DNA of 25,104 bases from Collinsella aerofaciens (GCF_028207065.1 NZ_JAQLFP010000032.1:1-25104), one strand, 5' to 3'; counted from the stretch's first letter, positions 14,407-24,099 are shown. The notes: generated by a model from the sequence alone, not told the origin. Program-made: numbers and translations.

Positions 14407-14513
14407 TCTTGGTCGCGGGGGCAGGATTTGAACCTACGACCTCCGGGTTATGAGCCCGGCGAGCTACCAGACTGCTCCACCCCGCAATGTCTGGGCGCCT
14501 CATGTGCGCAAGA
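14407..14513 (-). repeat. direct repeat copy A (tRNA-fMet plus 5' flank)
   Basis: This 107-nt stretch is identical to 24998-25104, where the window ends, so the match may continue. It covers the whole tRNA gene and at least 27 nt of its upstream flank, but only 3 nt beyond the CCA end; the terminators differ. Confidence 0.95.
14410..14486 (-). tRNA. initiator tRNA-fMet (CAU), copy 1
   Basis: 77-nt cloverleaf with anticodon CAU in loop CUCAUAA. The anticodon stem ends in three G-C pairs (GGG/CCC), the hallmark of initiator tRNAs, and the T-loop GGTTCAAATCC and the 3' CCA are encoded. Positions 1 and 72 are U and G, a weak wobble pair in place of the C-A mismatch of E. coli; an unstable first pair is what formyltransferase recognition requires. 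It is identical to the copy at 25001-25077. Confidence 0.95.
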
Positions 14514-14586
14514 GAGTTATTACACTCCCGCCTGCGCGATTGCAAGCCGGCTGCCCAAGGTTGTGAAGGTTGCTCCACATTCAGTC

Positions 14587-16014
14587 TTACCACGCGAACA
14601 CTTTATCAAGTTTTCCAACCTCCACAGGCCCCCCGTACGAGCAGAGATATATTGGCGCCTCGCTGCGCTCCGCATCGGCCATGAGCAACCAATCCTCGCC
14701 TTCTCCCGCGCTCGGGGCACGCACAGTAGCGCACCCGTCGGCTACAATCTCCGGCACGGGACCACATATATCGCCGTTGCGCGGGCTGTACCACCAGCAC
14801 CATGCTGTCACCCAGCCCTCGGGCATCTGCAGGCGCGCGGTGCCGCCGCTGGGCAAGTAAGCGAAAAGGCGCGCGCCATCTTCCGCACAACTCACCTGCA
14901 CATGCGCAGCCAAATCATCCGTCTCAGGCGAAACCACGGCATGCGGACACGGAAGGGAGCCAACAACACCAGACTCATCGAGGAAGGCTCGCAGATAGCG
15001 CATCTGATTTGCTCCCTCGGCGTCGAGCGCTTCAAACCAATCCACGTGAAACATATCATTTCGTTCCTTCTCGGCAATGGAGCTCCACACCGAGCAGTGT
15101 CCATAGGTAACTCCAAACGCCCCGGCGAGCACCGACCAGTACGCTCGGCGTCGCACCATCCACGCCCCGTGACGTGGACCGGTCGGCGGCCAACTCGTGG
15201 GCATGTCCTCATACGCAGGCTCGCCATCCCAAACGGGACGCGCGGAACCAGGCTGTTCATCCTCCGCCTCGACAAGCTTCCAACTGCACACGCCTGGGCC
15301 ATGACCCGACTGCAGCATGGTTAGCGCAAGCCATCGCTCGTCATCGCCCCAATAGGTAGAAGACGAGCAGTGATTTTGGTCTTCACAACTTGGATGATAG
15401 GCAAGGGGCAACCGGCGCCACGCCTCGCGGGGCGCATCAGCGGGCAGCGGGCTGCCGAGGACGCCCTCGGCAAGGCCCTCTGCCATACGCCGCCACACCG
15501 AACGGTAATCAACACCGCGGTGAACCGGCTGCCGGTCGCCGCCCAAACACCACACGATGTTCTTTCGTGAGGCATACCGCGCGCCAATCCACTTGCCAAA
15601 GTCGTAGGCGTTCTCGTCGGTCACCGTTATACCAAACGTGCCACCCATCCAGTTGTCGCCTGTCACCAACTGCCCCCACACAGGAAGCAGAAGCACGTGA
15701 AAGCCGTAGTGTTCAGCACGATCGAGCACCCAATCAAGATAGGAAAAATAGCGCTCATTGGGATGTTCGAGGTCACCGTTGATAAGTGCTGGCTCGCCCG
15801 CGGGTGAGCGCATGAGTACATCGCGCTCGGGGTCAAGGGCAACCATCTGCAGCACAGTAAAGCCCTGCTCTTTACGGCGACGCAGATAGTATTCCACGTC
15901 ATCGGCTTTTATACGCTGTGGCAGCGTCCAAGCGGTGTCGGCTATCCATGTAAAGGGCGCGCCGTCCTCCGTCACAAGATACCTGCCGTTATCACTTACG
16001 CGCAGCGCCTGCAT
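14587..16014 (-). CDS. GH140-like (apiosidase-like, DUF4038) glycoside hydrolase
   Basis: 475 aa. Residues from about 5 to 340 resemble the DUF4038/apiosidase-like TIM barrel: FTWIADTAWTL near the start, FTVLQMVA, and WCLGGDR in the middle, where the family carries a catalytic acid. Residues from about 375 to 470 resemble the small beta-sandwich often annotated as collagen-binding domain 2 (AWCWWYSPRNGD, EDWLLM). There is no signal peptide, so it should act in the cytoplasm. Characterised GH140 enzymes cleave apiose side chains of pectic rhamnogalacturonan II, but most family members are untested. The start at 16014 has a GAAAGGGGGG site 8 nt upstream; an earlier ATG at 16065 sits directly on its own Shine-Dalgarno. 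It is last in the cluster with the GH1 and ChbG genes. Confidence 0.8.
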   Translation of the reverse strand: MQALRVSDNGRYLVTEDGAPFTWIADTAWTLPQRIKADDVEYYLRRRKEQGFTVLQMVALDPERDVLMRSPAGEPALINGDLEHPNERYFSYLDWVLDRAEHYGFHVLLLPVWGQLVTGDNWMGGTFGITVTDENAYDFGKWIGARYASRKNIVWCLGGDRQPVHRGVDYRSVWRRMAEGLAEGVLGSPLPADAPREAWRRLPLAYHPSCEDQNHCSSSTYWGDDERWLALTMLQSGHGPGVCSWKLVEAEDEQPGSARPVWDGEPAYEDMPTSWPPTGPRHGAWMVRRRAYWSVLAGAFGVTYGHCSVWSSIAEKERNDMFHVDWFEALDAEGANQMRYLRAFLDESGVVGSLPCPHAVVSPETDDLAAHVQVSCAEDGARLFAYLPSGGTARLQMPEGWVTAWCWWYSPRNGDICGPVPEIVADGCATVRAPSAGEGEDWLLMADAERSEAPIYLCSYGGPVEVGKLDKVFAW

Positions 16015-16083
16015 ACGCCATCCCCCCTTTCCTTCGCGACACCGATATAGGCGCCGCGTGCCCATCTCCTTGCGCGAACGTAT

Positions 16084-17328
16084 CTACATCCGCCCATTGA
16101 GCGTGCGAACCACATCCGCGTACACGCGCGCGCTTGGCTTTGCGATGCGGTCGTACGTACCGTCACGACGATCGACCTCATAAAGCCCCAGTCGACTGTC
16201 AAAAGCAGAAATCCACTCAAAGTTGTCCATAAGCGTCCAGTGGAAGTACCCCAGCACTGACAGCCCGCGCCGCACAAGCCCCGCAAGCGCGGGCAGCGAT
16301 GCGCGGATGAAGTCGCAGCGCAGATGATCGTCCTCGGTAGAGATGCCATGCTCTGTAACCACGACTGGAAGGCCCGTGAGCTCGTGGATGTAGAGCACTG
16401 CACCCGCAAGCGAGCCGGGCTCCACCTGCGTGCCCATACCGTTGATGGGCTGGGTAGGATCGGGTGCGATGAGCCCTTCGTCGCCAAAGACCATGCGCTC
16501 GTAGTTCTGCACGCCGATGAAGTCATCCCCTTGAATGGCATCAACCCACTTGCCATAGCAGAGTTCGCGCTTACGCTCGCAAATTGCACGGCCGGCGGGT
16601 GTGGCCCAGTCGTCGTCCACTACTGAAAGCGAGAGTCCCACAGGGGTACCCGGCGCTACCTCACGCACCACCTCCACAGCACGGCGATGAGCGCGCGCCA
16701 TAGCCTCGTCCATAGCGTCGAACTCGTCGATGTCTTGCACGTTGCCCGCACGGTAATGCGCAACGCCCGCCTTTGCCGCTGCGGCATGCAGCACCACCTG
16801 CTGGAAGGCAAACGCCTCGGGAGGCATCGCACCGTTGGCGAGGAGCTGGTTGAGGTTGGGCTCGTTAAGTGTCACCACCGCAGCGGCGCGGCCGCGGGCG
16901 AGCTCCATAACGCGCCGCACATGCGCCGCAAAGAGGTCGACAGCGTCGGGCGCGAGCCAACTACCCCGTTTGGCAAACCAATGAGGACAGGTAAAGTGGC
17001 AAAGCGTGAGCACCGGCTGAATACCGCGCGCCAGGCAACCATCCATCAGGCGGTCGTAGTGATCAAGGGCCGCCTGGTCGATGACGCCCTCCTCCTGCTC
17101 GATGCGACACCACTCAACGGAAAAGCGATACGCGTTGAGCCCCATCTCAGCAACACAGTTGAGGTCGTCCTCCCAACGCTCCCAGCTACGGCAGGCGTCT
17201 CCCGCGGGCTCCTTAAAAACCGTCGGCTCCACATGCTCCAAGAAGGTGGTGTCGGCAGCCGCGTCGCCGCCGTCGGTCTGGTGGCCCGCCGTCGACACGC
17301 CCCAGAGGAAGTGGTCGGGTTTATTCAT
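16084..17328 (-). CDS. GH1 beta-glucosidase (non-phosphorylated substrate type)
   Basis: 414 aa, typical GH1 barrel. The acid/base Glu156 lies in TLNEPN and the nucleophile Glu326 in VVTEHG (usually TENG). FHWTLMDNFEW forms the aglycone-side signature. The C-terminal phosphate-binding pattern of 6-phospho-beta-glucosidases (Ser, Lys, Tyr) is absent; the region reads SRLGLYEVD, as in true beta-glucosidases, so the substrate is probably unphosphorylated. It is a little shorter than most family members (about 450). The ATG at 17328 is preferred because AAAGG lies 6 nt upstream. It lies between the ChbG and GH140-like genes on the same strand, probably one transcript. Confidence 0.88.
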   Translation of the reverse strand: MNKPDHFLWGVSTAGHQTDGGDAAADTTFLEHVEPTVFKEPAGDACRSWERWEDDLNCVAEMGLNAYRFSVEWCRIEQEEGVIDQAALDHYDRLMDGCLARGIQPVLTLCHFTCPHWFAKRGSWLAPDAVDLFAAHVRRVMELARGRAAAVVTLNEPNLNQLLANGAMPPEAFAFQQVVLHAAAAKAGVAHYRAGNVQDIDEFDAMDEAMARAHRRAVEVVREVAPGTPVGLSLSVVDDDWATPAGRAICERKRELCYGKWVDAIQGDDFIGVQNYERMVFGDEGLIAPDPTQPINGMGTQVEPGSLAGAVLYIHELTGLPVVVTEHGISTEDDHLRCDFIRASLPALAGLVRRGLSVLGYFHWTLMDNFEWISAFDSRLGLYEVDRRDGTYDRIAKPSARVYADVVRTLNGRM

Positions 17329-17420
17329 ATTCATCCTTTCTCTATGGTGCGCCACCGTTACAGCACGGGCGTCCGAAGCCAGATGGCGCCCCCGCTCTTA
17401 GCTGCGACTTGCGTAACATC

Positions 17421-18176
17421 CTAGTCCTCGCAGTAGTTTTCAAAATTCACCAACTGCACGTGTTTCTGTTCGATCCACTGCTCAAGCTCCTCACTCACCA
17501 GAAACGCCGTTTCCATGGGACGAATCAAGGCAAAGGACGAGTGGTCGAGCACATATTGATCCAGGTACCCCGGGTGGAATACGAGCATGCTGCAGGCGTG
17601 ACGCGCAATGTCGGCCTCGTCGTCAAACAAGTACTTGCGCGGATCGTACAGGCCTCGATCATCGAGGTGATAGGGTTTTGCACACACCACACCCCACTTC
17701 TCACTCCAGACCGGATCCATGGGGTTGATATAGAAGAGCCCATTGCGCTCCGCGACGTTCTGAAGTGCCTGAAAAAACGTCGGAGAGAACACGGCATGGC
17801 CCTCAAAGTACGCCGGGTCGCGCCCGGTCAGCGCACGAAACCGATCGAGCTGCGCCTGTATTTCGCGCTCCGCTTCCTCGAGCACGATGGCGTCCTCCGT
17901 GCGCGCCCTGATGGTTCTGCTAGAACAGAACTCCCCGTGTTCATCCACGAGCGAGGGAATGGACGCGGGGTCAGAAACCGGCTTACCAAGACAGATGTTT
18001 GTATGTTGCCCCACGCTCACACCGCTTGCGGCAACGAGGTCGAAGCCGTGGGAGGCAGCAGGCATGTTGGGCATGAGCCCAACGCTCTTAATCGGTCCGC
18101 AAGAGATGGCTTTGGCGATACCGTAGTTGATGCCCTCGCTCATGCCCAGATCGTCTGCCCTAAAAATGACCTTCAT
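17421..18176 (-). CDS. ChbG/YdjC-family carbohydrate deacetylase
   Basis: 251 aa, YdjC-like fold. The metal-site motif FRADDLGMS (residues 5-13) is near the N-terminus, with further conserved residues in VGQHTNI, FEGHAVFS and VFHPGYLD. E. coli ChbG removes an acetyl group from phosphorylated chitobiose or chitotriose before hydrolysis; other members act on various acetylated sugars or have no known activity. The start at 18176 is clear: AGGAGG lies 8 nt upstream and MKVIFRADD is the family N-terminus. It is the first gene of the minus-strand cluster and divergent from the PRD regulator. Its presence suggests N- or O-acetylated oligosaccharides among the substrates. Confidence 0.85.
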   Translation of the reverse strand: MKVIFRADDLGMSEGINYGIAKAISCGPIKSVGLMPNMPAASHGFDLVAASGVSVGQHTNICLGKPVSDPASIPSLVDEHGEFCSSRTIRARTEDAIVLEEAEREIQAQLDRFRALTGRDPAYFEGHAVFSPTFFQALQNVAERNGLFYINPMDPVWSEKWGVVCAKPYHLDDRGLYDPRKYLFDDEADIARHACSMLVFHPGYLDQYVLDHSSFALIRPMETAFLVSEELEQWIEQKHVQLVNFENYCED

Positions 18177-18269
18177 CCCAAGCGCCTCCTTTACGCGCAC
18201 AGCGAGAACAGACTCACTTTGCGCCATCGGTTGTACTCTGCCGTTTGCCACCCATGGTATAGGACGTCC

Positions 18270-18292
18270 CCGTCCGCTCAAGGACGGCTTTT
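18270..18292 (+). terminator. terminator-like hairpin in the divergent intergenic region
   Basis: CCGTCC (18270-18275) and GGACGG (18282-18287) form a 6-bp stem followed on plus by CTTTTT. It precedes the promoter at 18321, so no known plus-strand transcript ends here. It may limit antisense reading or lie in the chbG leader as an operator. Confidence 0.35.
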
Positions 18293-18320
18293 TCCGCGCG
18301 CAATCCGGTAAATGAGGCAA

Positions 18321-18350
18321 TTGAGCTGCTAGGCGCAGCGCTCGTATAGT
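18321..18350 (+). promoter_or_regulatory. promoter of the PRD regulator-bgl-EIIA operon
   Basis: TTGAGC (18321-18326), an 18-nt spacer and TATAGT (18345-18350) lie about 50 nt before the regulator start. The same TTGAGC -35 is seen before the HTH gene at 6386. Confidence 0.5.
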
Positions 18351-18406
18351 ATTTCTATCAACGATATCTGAATGCGGCGAAATGCCCCGATGCCCTAGGG
18401 GGCGAC

Positions 18407-20305
18407 ATGGATAGGGAGCTCCTCAATCTTCTTGAGCTCATCGAGCAGAGCGACTATGTAACGGCAGAACAACTTGCCCAACATATTCAAAAGAGCGAGA
18501 AGACGACGCGCACGCGCCTTAAGGCGCTCCGGCAGAATCTTGCAGAAAGTGGCGCCGAGCTTGTCTCCAAGCCACGCCACGGATACCGCCTCGAGATTAA
18601 CGACGCTGAGCGCTACCATGCCTGGCGACAGCGTAGCCTACAACGCATTGCCCGCCACACGCCTGAAACCGCCGAAGAGCGTCTTATGTATCTCGTAGAG
18701 CGCTTCATAAGCGGATCGTTCTTCAAGCTCGCGGACGAGTCGGAAGCCTTGTTTGTCTCTACCAAGACACTCTCGCAGGAAATTCGCCATGCAGAGTCTA
18801 TCCTCACACGCTCCGGCCTCACGGTGGAGCGTGTCCCTGGATACGGGATGAGAGCCATCGGAGACGAATTTGCCTTCCGCAAGGCAATCATGCACTGCTT
18901 GCGATTCCATACGGTCGGTTTTGATGATTGCCGCAGCGTACAAGATCAAGCCGCGGCAATCATCGGAGACCTTGTCGTGCAGACCTTTGCTGCCGAAAAC
19001 GTCGTAATGTCCGAGGCTGCCCTCGAAACATTCATTCTCTATCTCGTGGTGTCAAGCGCACGCTGCCACCGTGGCCACATCATAGAGGACGTCTCCGGGC
19101 GAAACACCTGGGAGGGCGCGGAGCATGACCGACATTGCGCGCACGTCGTTATAGAACAGCTGGAAGAACACGACATCCCGCTTGACGATACCGAAGGCGA
19201 GGTCCAGCTCATAGCTGCCTTCGTTGCCGGCGGTGTCGTGCGCCACGACGCATTCGGACTCGATGGGAACCTCGTTATCTCGGAGGATATCCAGCGTCTC
19301 ATCGACCCTATGCTCGACGCCATCTACGATATGTACGGCGTCGACTTCAGCGATAATTTGCGTCTGCGCCTTATGCTGGGAAACCATCTCATTGCATTTG
19401 ATATACGCATGCGCTATGGCATCGAAATCACAAACCCCCTGCTTGCAGAAACACGCCGCACCTACCCCTTCGCCCACGCACTGGCGCAGCAGGCGGCATT
19501 ACCACTCGCTGCTCACTACGGACGCCCCGTATCCGAGCACGAGATTGCCTACTTCACCATAATGTTTCAAATGGGACTCGTCATGCAGCGACGCATTCCT
19601 CATAAGAGCCGTGTGCTCCTGGTTTGTGCGACGGGTAAATCGAGCTCGCGCTTTTTTGCTTATCAGTTTGAAGAAGCATTCGGCGATTACATCAGCGAGC
19701 TCACCGTCTGCAGCGTCTTTGAGCTCAACGACATCGACCTCAATACATTCGACTACATCTTCTCGTCCGTCCCCATTGACCGAGCGGTTCCCAAGCCCAT
19801 CATGCAGGTGAACAGCTTCCTTGAGGCGCGCGATATGAACCGCGTACGTCGTAGACTTGAACTGGGGGATAGCTCATATCTACGCCGGTTCTACCGGCCA
19901 GAGTTCTTTTTCACGGGCCTCACGTCGCGGCGTCGAGACGACGCGCTCGCCGAACTCTGCGAACTCGTCCGACAAGTGCGACCCCTACCGGACAACTTCC
20001 TCGGCTCCGTGTTGGAGCGTGAGAAACATGGAAGCACCGATTTTGGTAACCTGGCAGCTCTGCCTCATCCCGTAGAGGTGCTTCCCGACGAGAACCTCGT
20101 GGTCGTGGGTGTTCTCAAGCGCCCCATCCGTTGGAAAACCAATGACGTCCAACTCATCATCCTTACGTCGATCTGCGACTCAACCGCAGACGAGACCCAA
20201 CGATTCTATCAGACGACCGCACGGCTTCTTACCGACGAGAAGCGGGTACGCTGCATCGTAGAGGGTGGCAACTACGAAACCCTCATGCGCGCCCTGTGCG
20301 GCTAG
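18407..20305 (+). CDS. LicR/MtlR-type PRD transcriptional activator with EIIB- and EIIA-like domains
   Basis: 632-aa multidomain regulator. In order: an HTH_11 DNA-binding domain (about 1-65), an Mga-type second HTH (about 85-160), two PTS regulation domains (about 175-275 and 290-395), an EIIB-like domain with the phosphorylatable Cys407 in LLVCATGKSSS, and a fructose/mannitol-type EIIA domain with the active His554 in ALPHP. PRD2 contains the typical HEIAYFTIMFQ. Such proteins are DNA-binding activators whose activity is set by PTS phosphorylation: inactive when phosphorylated by the cognate EIIB in the absence of substrate, active when sugar flows. It starts the operon with the GH1 gene (15 nt apart) and EIIA, so it most likely controls beta-glucoside use, probably including the convergent EIIB-EIIC genes. 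Confidence 0.9.
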   Translation: MDRELLNLLELIEQSDYVTAEQLAQHIQKSEKTTRTRLKALRQNLAESGAELVSKPRHGYRLEINDAERYHAWRQRSLQRIARHTPETAEERLMYLVERFISGSFFKLADESEALFVSTKTLSQEIRHAESILTRSGLTVERVPGYGMRAIGDEFAFRKAIMHCLRFHTVGFDDCRSVQDQAAAIIGDLVVQTFAAENVVMSEAALETFILYLVVSSARCHRGHIIEDVSGRNTWEGAEHDRHCAHVVIEQLEEHDIPLDDTEGEVQLIAAFVAGGVVRHDAFGLDGNLVISEDIQRLIDPMLDAIYDMYGVDFSDNLRLRLMLGNHLIAFDIRMRYGIEITNPLLAETRRTYPFAHALAQQAALPLAAHYGRPVSEHEIAYFTIMFQMGLVMQRRIPHKSRVLLVCATGKSSSRFFAYQFEEAFGDYISELTVCSVFELNDIDLNTFDYIFSSVPIDRAVPKPIMQVNSFLEARDMNRVRRRLELGDSSYLRRFYRPEFFFTGLTSRRRDDALAELCELVRQVRPLPDNFLGSVLEREKHGSTDFGNLAALPHPVEVLPDENLVVVGVLKRPIRWKTNDVQLIILTSICDSTADETQRFYQTTARLLTDEKRVRCIVEGGNYETLMRALCG

Positions 20306-21733
<1,428 letters not shown>

Positions 21734-21774
21734 TTCGCCAATCAGTCACACGGCTGTTTATGTCACATGGACAA

Positions 21775-21804
21775 GCGAGCGCAACGCTGCCTTGTTGCGC
21801 TCGC
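21775..21804 (+). promoter_or_regulatory. intercistronic stem-loop before the EIIA gene
   Basis: A perfect 11-bp stem (21775-21785 with 21794-21804) with an 8-nt loop sits between the GH1 stop and the EIIA ribosome binding site. No T-run follows on plus, so it is not a terminator. An RNA-processing or mRNA-stabilising hairpin that sets relative expression of EIIA is plausible. Confidence 0.6.
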
Positions 21805-21829
21805 GCAACAACAGAAAGGATATTGCACC

Positions 21830-22189
21830 ATGACTCCCGATGAAGAACTGCAAGTTTTTAAGCTCATCAGCACGGCAGGCACTGCAAAGAGCGCCTACAT
21901 GGAGGCCATCAAGCACGCGAAAGATGGCCGAGCAGATAAGTCTCCCGCCCTCATTGCAGATGGCGATGCAAACTTTCTGGAAAGCCACGACGTTCATCTG
22001 GAAATGATCTCCTCCGCAGCTCAGGGAGTCAATGCCCCGGCATCGCTTATTCAAGTTCATGCAGAGGATCAGCTCATGGCGACCGAGGTCACCAAGGCTT
22101 TTGCACGCGAGCTGGTTGACCTGTACCGCATGATCGACGCCATGCAGAACCGTATCGATGAGCTGGAGAAGAAGGTCAACGCAGCGTAA
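21830..22189 (+). CDS. PTS EIIA component, lactose/cellobiose family
   Basis: 119-aa all-helical EIIA of the LacF/ChbA type. The phosphorylated histidine is His77 in VHAEDQLM, and SHDVHLEM is the second conserved patch. C-terminal heptads (RIDELEKKV) fit the trimeric helix bundle of the family. It accepts phosphate from HPr and hands it to the EIIB encoded at 23721-24026. The ATG at 21830 with AGAAAGGA upstream gives a normal family length; an in-frame upstream extension to 21767 reads through the intercistronic hairpin and is not credible. It lies on plus, convergent to its partner EIIC/EIIB genes. Confidence 0.93.
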   Translation: MTPDEELQVFKLISTAGTAKSAYMEAIKHAKDGRADKSPALIADGDANFLESHDVHLEMISSAAQGVNAPASLIQVHAEDQLMATEVTKAFARELVDLYRMIDAMQNRIDELEKKVNAA

Positions 22190-22236
22190 ATCTTGTGCGC
22201 CATAACCGGCTAGAGATAATCGGCAACGCCAAGTAC

Positions 22237-22270
22237 AGGGCCCCGGGCATTCAGCCCGGGGCCCTTCTTG
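22237..22270 (+). terminator. terminator of the PRD regulator-bgl-EIIA operon
   Basis: A 12-bp, almost all G-C stem (22237-22248 with 22254-22265) and 5-nt loop about 50 nt after the EIIA stop, followed by CTTCTTG. The T-tract is short but the stem is very strong. Confidence 0.8.
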
Positions 22271-22366
22271 TGGGGAGGCGTCGTCCTTGTGGTGGAGGTG
22301 TCGTCCGCACCGTCCAATCCATACGGCGCTACGAATCGAGCCCGCGCAATACGCGGCGTCGGTATA

Positions 22367-22409
22367 CAAAGCGAGGTGGGCAGCGCTTCTGCAGCACCGC
22401 CCACCTCGC
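22367..22409 (-). terminator. terminator of the EIIB-EIIC transcript
   Basis: An 11-bp perfect stem (22371-22381 with 22399-22409) enclosing a 17-nt loop. In minus-strand sense it is followed by TTTG. It lies about 35 nt after the EIIC stop. Confidence 0.75.
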
Positions 22410-22443
22410 AAAACAAACGCGGCAATATGAAGGGGACTTGTTA

Positions 22444-23706
22444 CTATGCCACCTGTGCTTCCTGCTCCGCCTTGAGCCTGGGGGCGTCCATCGCCTTGAT
22501 AAACGGAATCCAAATCAAGATATCGATGATGAGAAACACGACCTCAGCGATGGCGATGCTGATACCACCGGAAAGCATGCCAGTGATGACCACCGGGATG
22601 TTGAACGGCAGAATGCCGACGCATTTTGCCACAATACCCAGGGACTGCAGTGCGTACATTCCAATGACATTGACAAGAGGCGTCACGATAAACGGAATAG
22701 CAGCCACGGGGTTCAGCACAATGGGGAGGCCGAAAATAATCGGCTCGTTGATGCCAAAGAAACCGGGCGCCAGCGCCACCTTGCCGACCGTACGCAGCTG
22801 AGCGGAACGGGCGACCAAAAGGATGGCAATGGGAACGGCGGGGTAGGCAATTGCGATAGTCGTAATGTAATTGAAGTTCATACCGATGATGTTGGGGAGA
22901 GCCTCGCCAGCAGCGTAGGCGGCCTGGTTGGCACCATCGAGCATCATGAAGAGCGGGCCGATGAGGCTCGTGATAAAGCCGGGATGAATGCCGAAGCACC
23001 ACAGCAGGCACATGATCACGCTAATGAGAACAACGGAAGCGATGTTGCCGCCAATCAGACCCTGGATGGGCATCTGGATGAGAGCGTAGAAACAGCTGAA
23101 CGCGTCGCCCCAGGGAGTCAGCGCAAAGATCATGCGCACCACGATAGCGCACAGCGCAATGGCAAACGCGGGAATGAGCGAAACGAAACTGTTGGACACA
23201 AAGTCGGGCGTGCCAGTGGGCATCTTAATAACAATGTTCTTAGAAACAATAAGGTGGAAGAGCTTCGTTGCAAGGAACGCAATAACGATGCCCAAGATCA
23301 TGCCTTTAGTGCCCAGATAGTCAAAAGCAAGCGACGTCACACCATCTTCTGAAGTCAACGTAGGCATCAGCGCAACATAGACAACAAGGGCGAGCACACC
23401 GGCGGCAGGAGCCTTAACCCCGATGTTCTCACCGTACGAGCGCGCAACACCGTAGGTGAAGAACAGGCCGAGCATGTTGGTGGTTGCGTTCACCACGGCA
23501 GAAAGCGCCACATTGACGCCGCTCGTTGTAAGGAACTCCTGATAAGCCGGAATGGGAATGCCCGAGAACAAGCTTGCGAACGATCCGACGATGATGATGG
23601 GGAACATCGACATGATGCCCGACGAAATCGCCTGGAGAATCGTATTTTTGCTGACAGCGTTACCCCAAGAAGAAATCTTGGCAATGATACCGTTCATGGA
23701 TGCCAT
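22444..23706 (-). CDS. PTS EIIC component, lactose/cellobiose family
   Basis: 420-aa membrane permease of the CelB/ChbC type with about ten hydrophobic segments. The family signature GFFGINEPIIFGLPIVLNP lies around residues 303-321, and the N-terminal block ISSGIMSMFPIIIVGSF is also typical. It forms the sugar channel and delivers the sugar to EIIB for phosphorylation. The ATG at 23706 has AGGAGG 10 nt upstream, and that site overlaps the EIIB stop codon, so the two are translationally coupled. Beta-glucosides such as cellobiose are the likely substrates, given the adjacent 6-phospho-beta-glucosidase. Confidence 0.93.
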   Translation of the reverse strand: MASMNGIIAKISSWGNAVSKNTILQAISSGIMSMFPIIIVGSFASLFSGIPIPAYQEFLTTSGVNVALSAVVNATTNMLGLFFTYGVARSYGENIGVKAPAAGVLALVVYVALMPTLTSEDGVTSLAFDYLGTKGMILGIVIAFLATKLFHLIVSKNIVIKMPTGTPDFVSNSFVSLIPAFAIALCAIVVRMIFALTPWGDAFSCFYALIQMPIQGLIGGNIASVVLISVIMCLLWCFGIHPGFITSLIGPLFMMLDGANQAAYAAGEALPNIIGMNFNYITTIAIAYPAVPIAILLVARSAQLRTVGKVALAPGFFGINEPIIFGLPIVLNPVAAIPFIVTPLVNVIGMYALQSLGIVAKCVGILPFNIPVVITGMLSGGISIAIAEVVFLIIDILIWIPFIKAMDAPRLKAEQEAQVA

Positions 23707-23720
23707 GTGCGACGCGCCTC

Positions 23721-24026
23721 CTAGTTCTCACCCATAAGGGATTTGGCCTGGGCAAGCGCAGCGTTGCCATCCATCGTGCCGTACGCCACCATGTCAATGA
23801 CGGCAACCGGCACGCCCGGGCATGCCGCGCGAACTTCATCGGCTTGGAACTGAATCTGAGGGCCCAGCAAAATGCAGTCGGCATCCGAGGCGACTTCTGC
23901 CGCCTTATCAGTGGAGTAAGCGGCAATGGCGCACTCGAGGCCCTCGGCGGCGGCGGCATCCTTCATCTTCTGAACCATGAGGCTCGTAGACATGCCGGAA
24001 TTGCACAAGAGGATAATCTTCTTCAT
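23721..24026 (-). CDS. PTS EIIB component, lactose/cellobiose family
   Basis: 101-aa cytoplasmic phosphocarrier. The active cysteine is Cys8 in ILLCNSGMSTS, followed by the expected alpha/beta fold (CILLGPQIQF, VPVAVIDMVAYG). It takes phosphate from the EIIA at 21830-22189 and transfers it to the incoming sugar. It is the first gene of a two-gene minus-strand transcript with EIIC. The ATG at 24026 with AAGGGG about 7 nt upstream gives the standard length and N-terminus. Confidence 0.94.
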   Translation of the reverse strand: MKKIILLCNSGMSTSLMVQKMKDAAAAEGLECAIAAYSTDKAAEVASDADCILLGPQIQFQADEVRAACPGVPVAVIDMVAYGTMDGNAALAQAKSLMGEN

Positions 24027-24075
24027 CGGCTTCCCCTTCTCGTTATCGTTATCGTGGAACCGTTCGAAGTGCATG

Positions 24076-24099
24076 CGAAGCTTCGATGACACCACTATA
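24076..24099 (-). promoter_or_regulatory. candidate promoter/operator of the EIIB-EIIC genes
   Basis: In minus-strand sense TATAGT (24099-24094) is a good -10 without a matching -35, as expected for an activator-dependent promoter. Just downstream is a perfect 10-bp palindrome CGAAGCTTCG (24076-24085). The LicR-type activator is the obvious candidate to act here, but no consensus was compared. Confidence 0.4.

Noticed and set aside
14587..16065. Longer start (16065) for the GH140-like gene
   Set aside because: The AAGGAG directly abuts that ATG and the extra residues do not belong to the fold; 16014 has a properly spaced site.
22195..23352. Long plus-strand open frame opposite the EIIC gene
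   Set aside because: Its translation is polar and repetitive without any family feature, it runs through two terminators, and the opposite frame is a clear EIIC.
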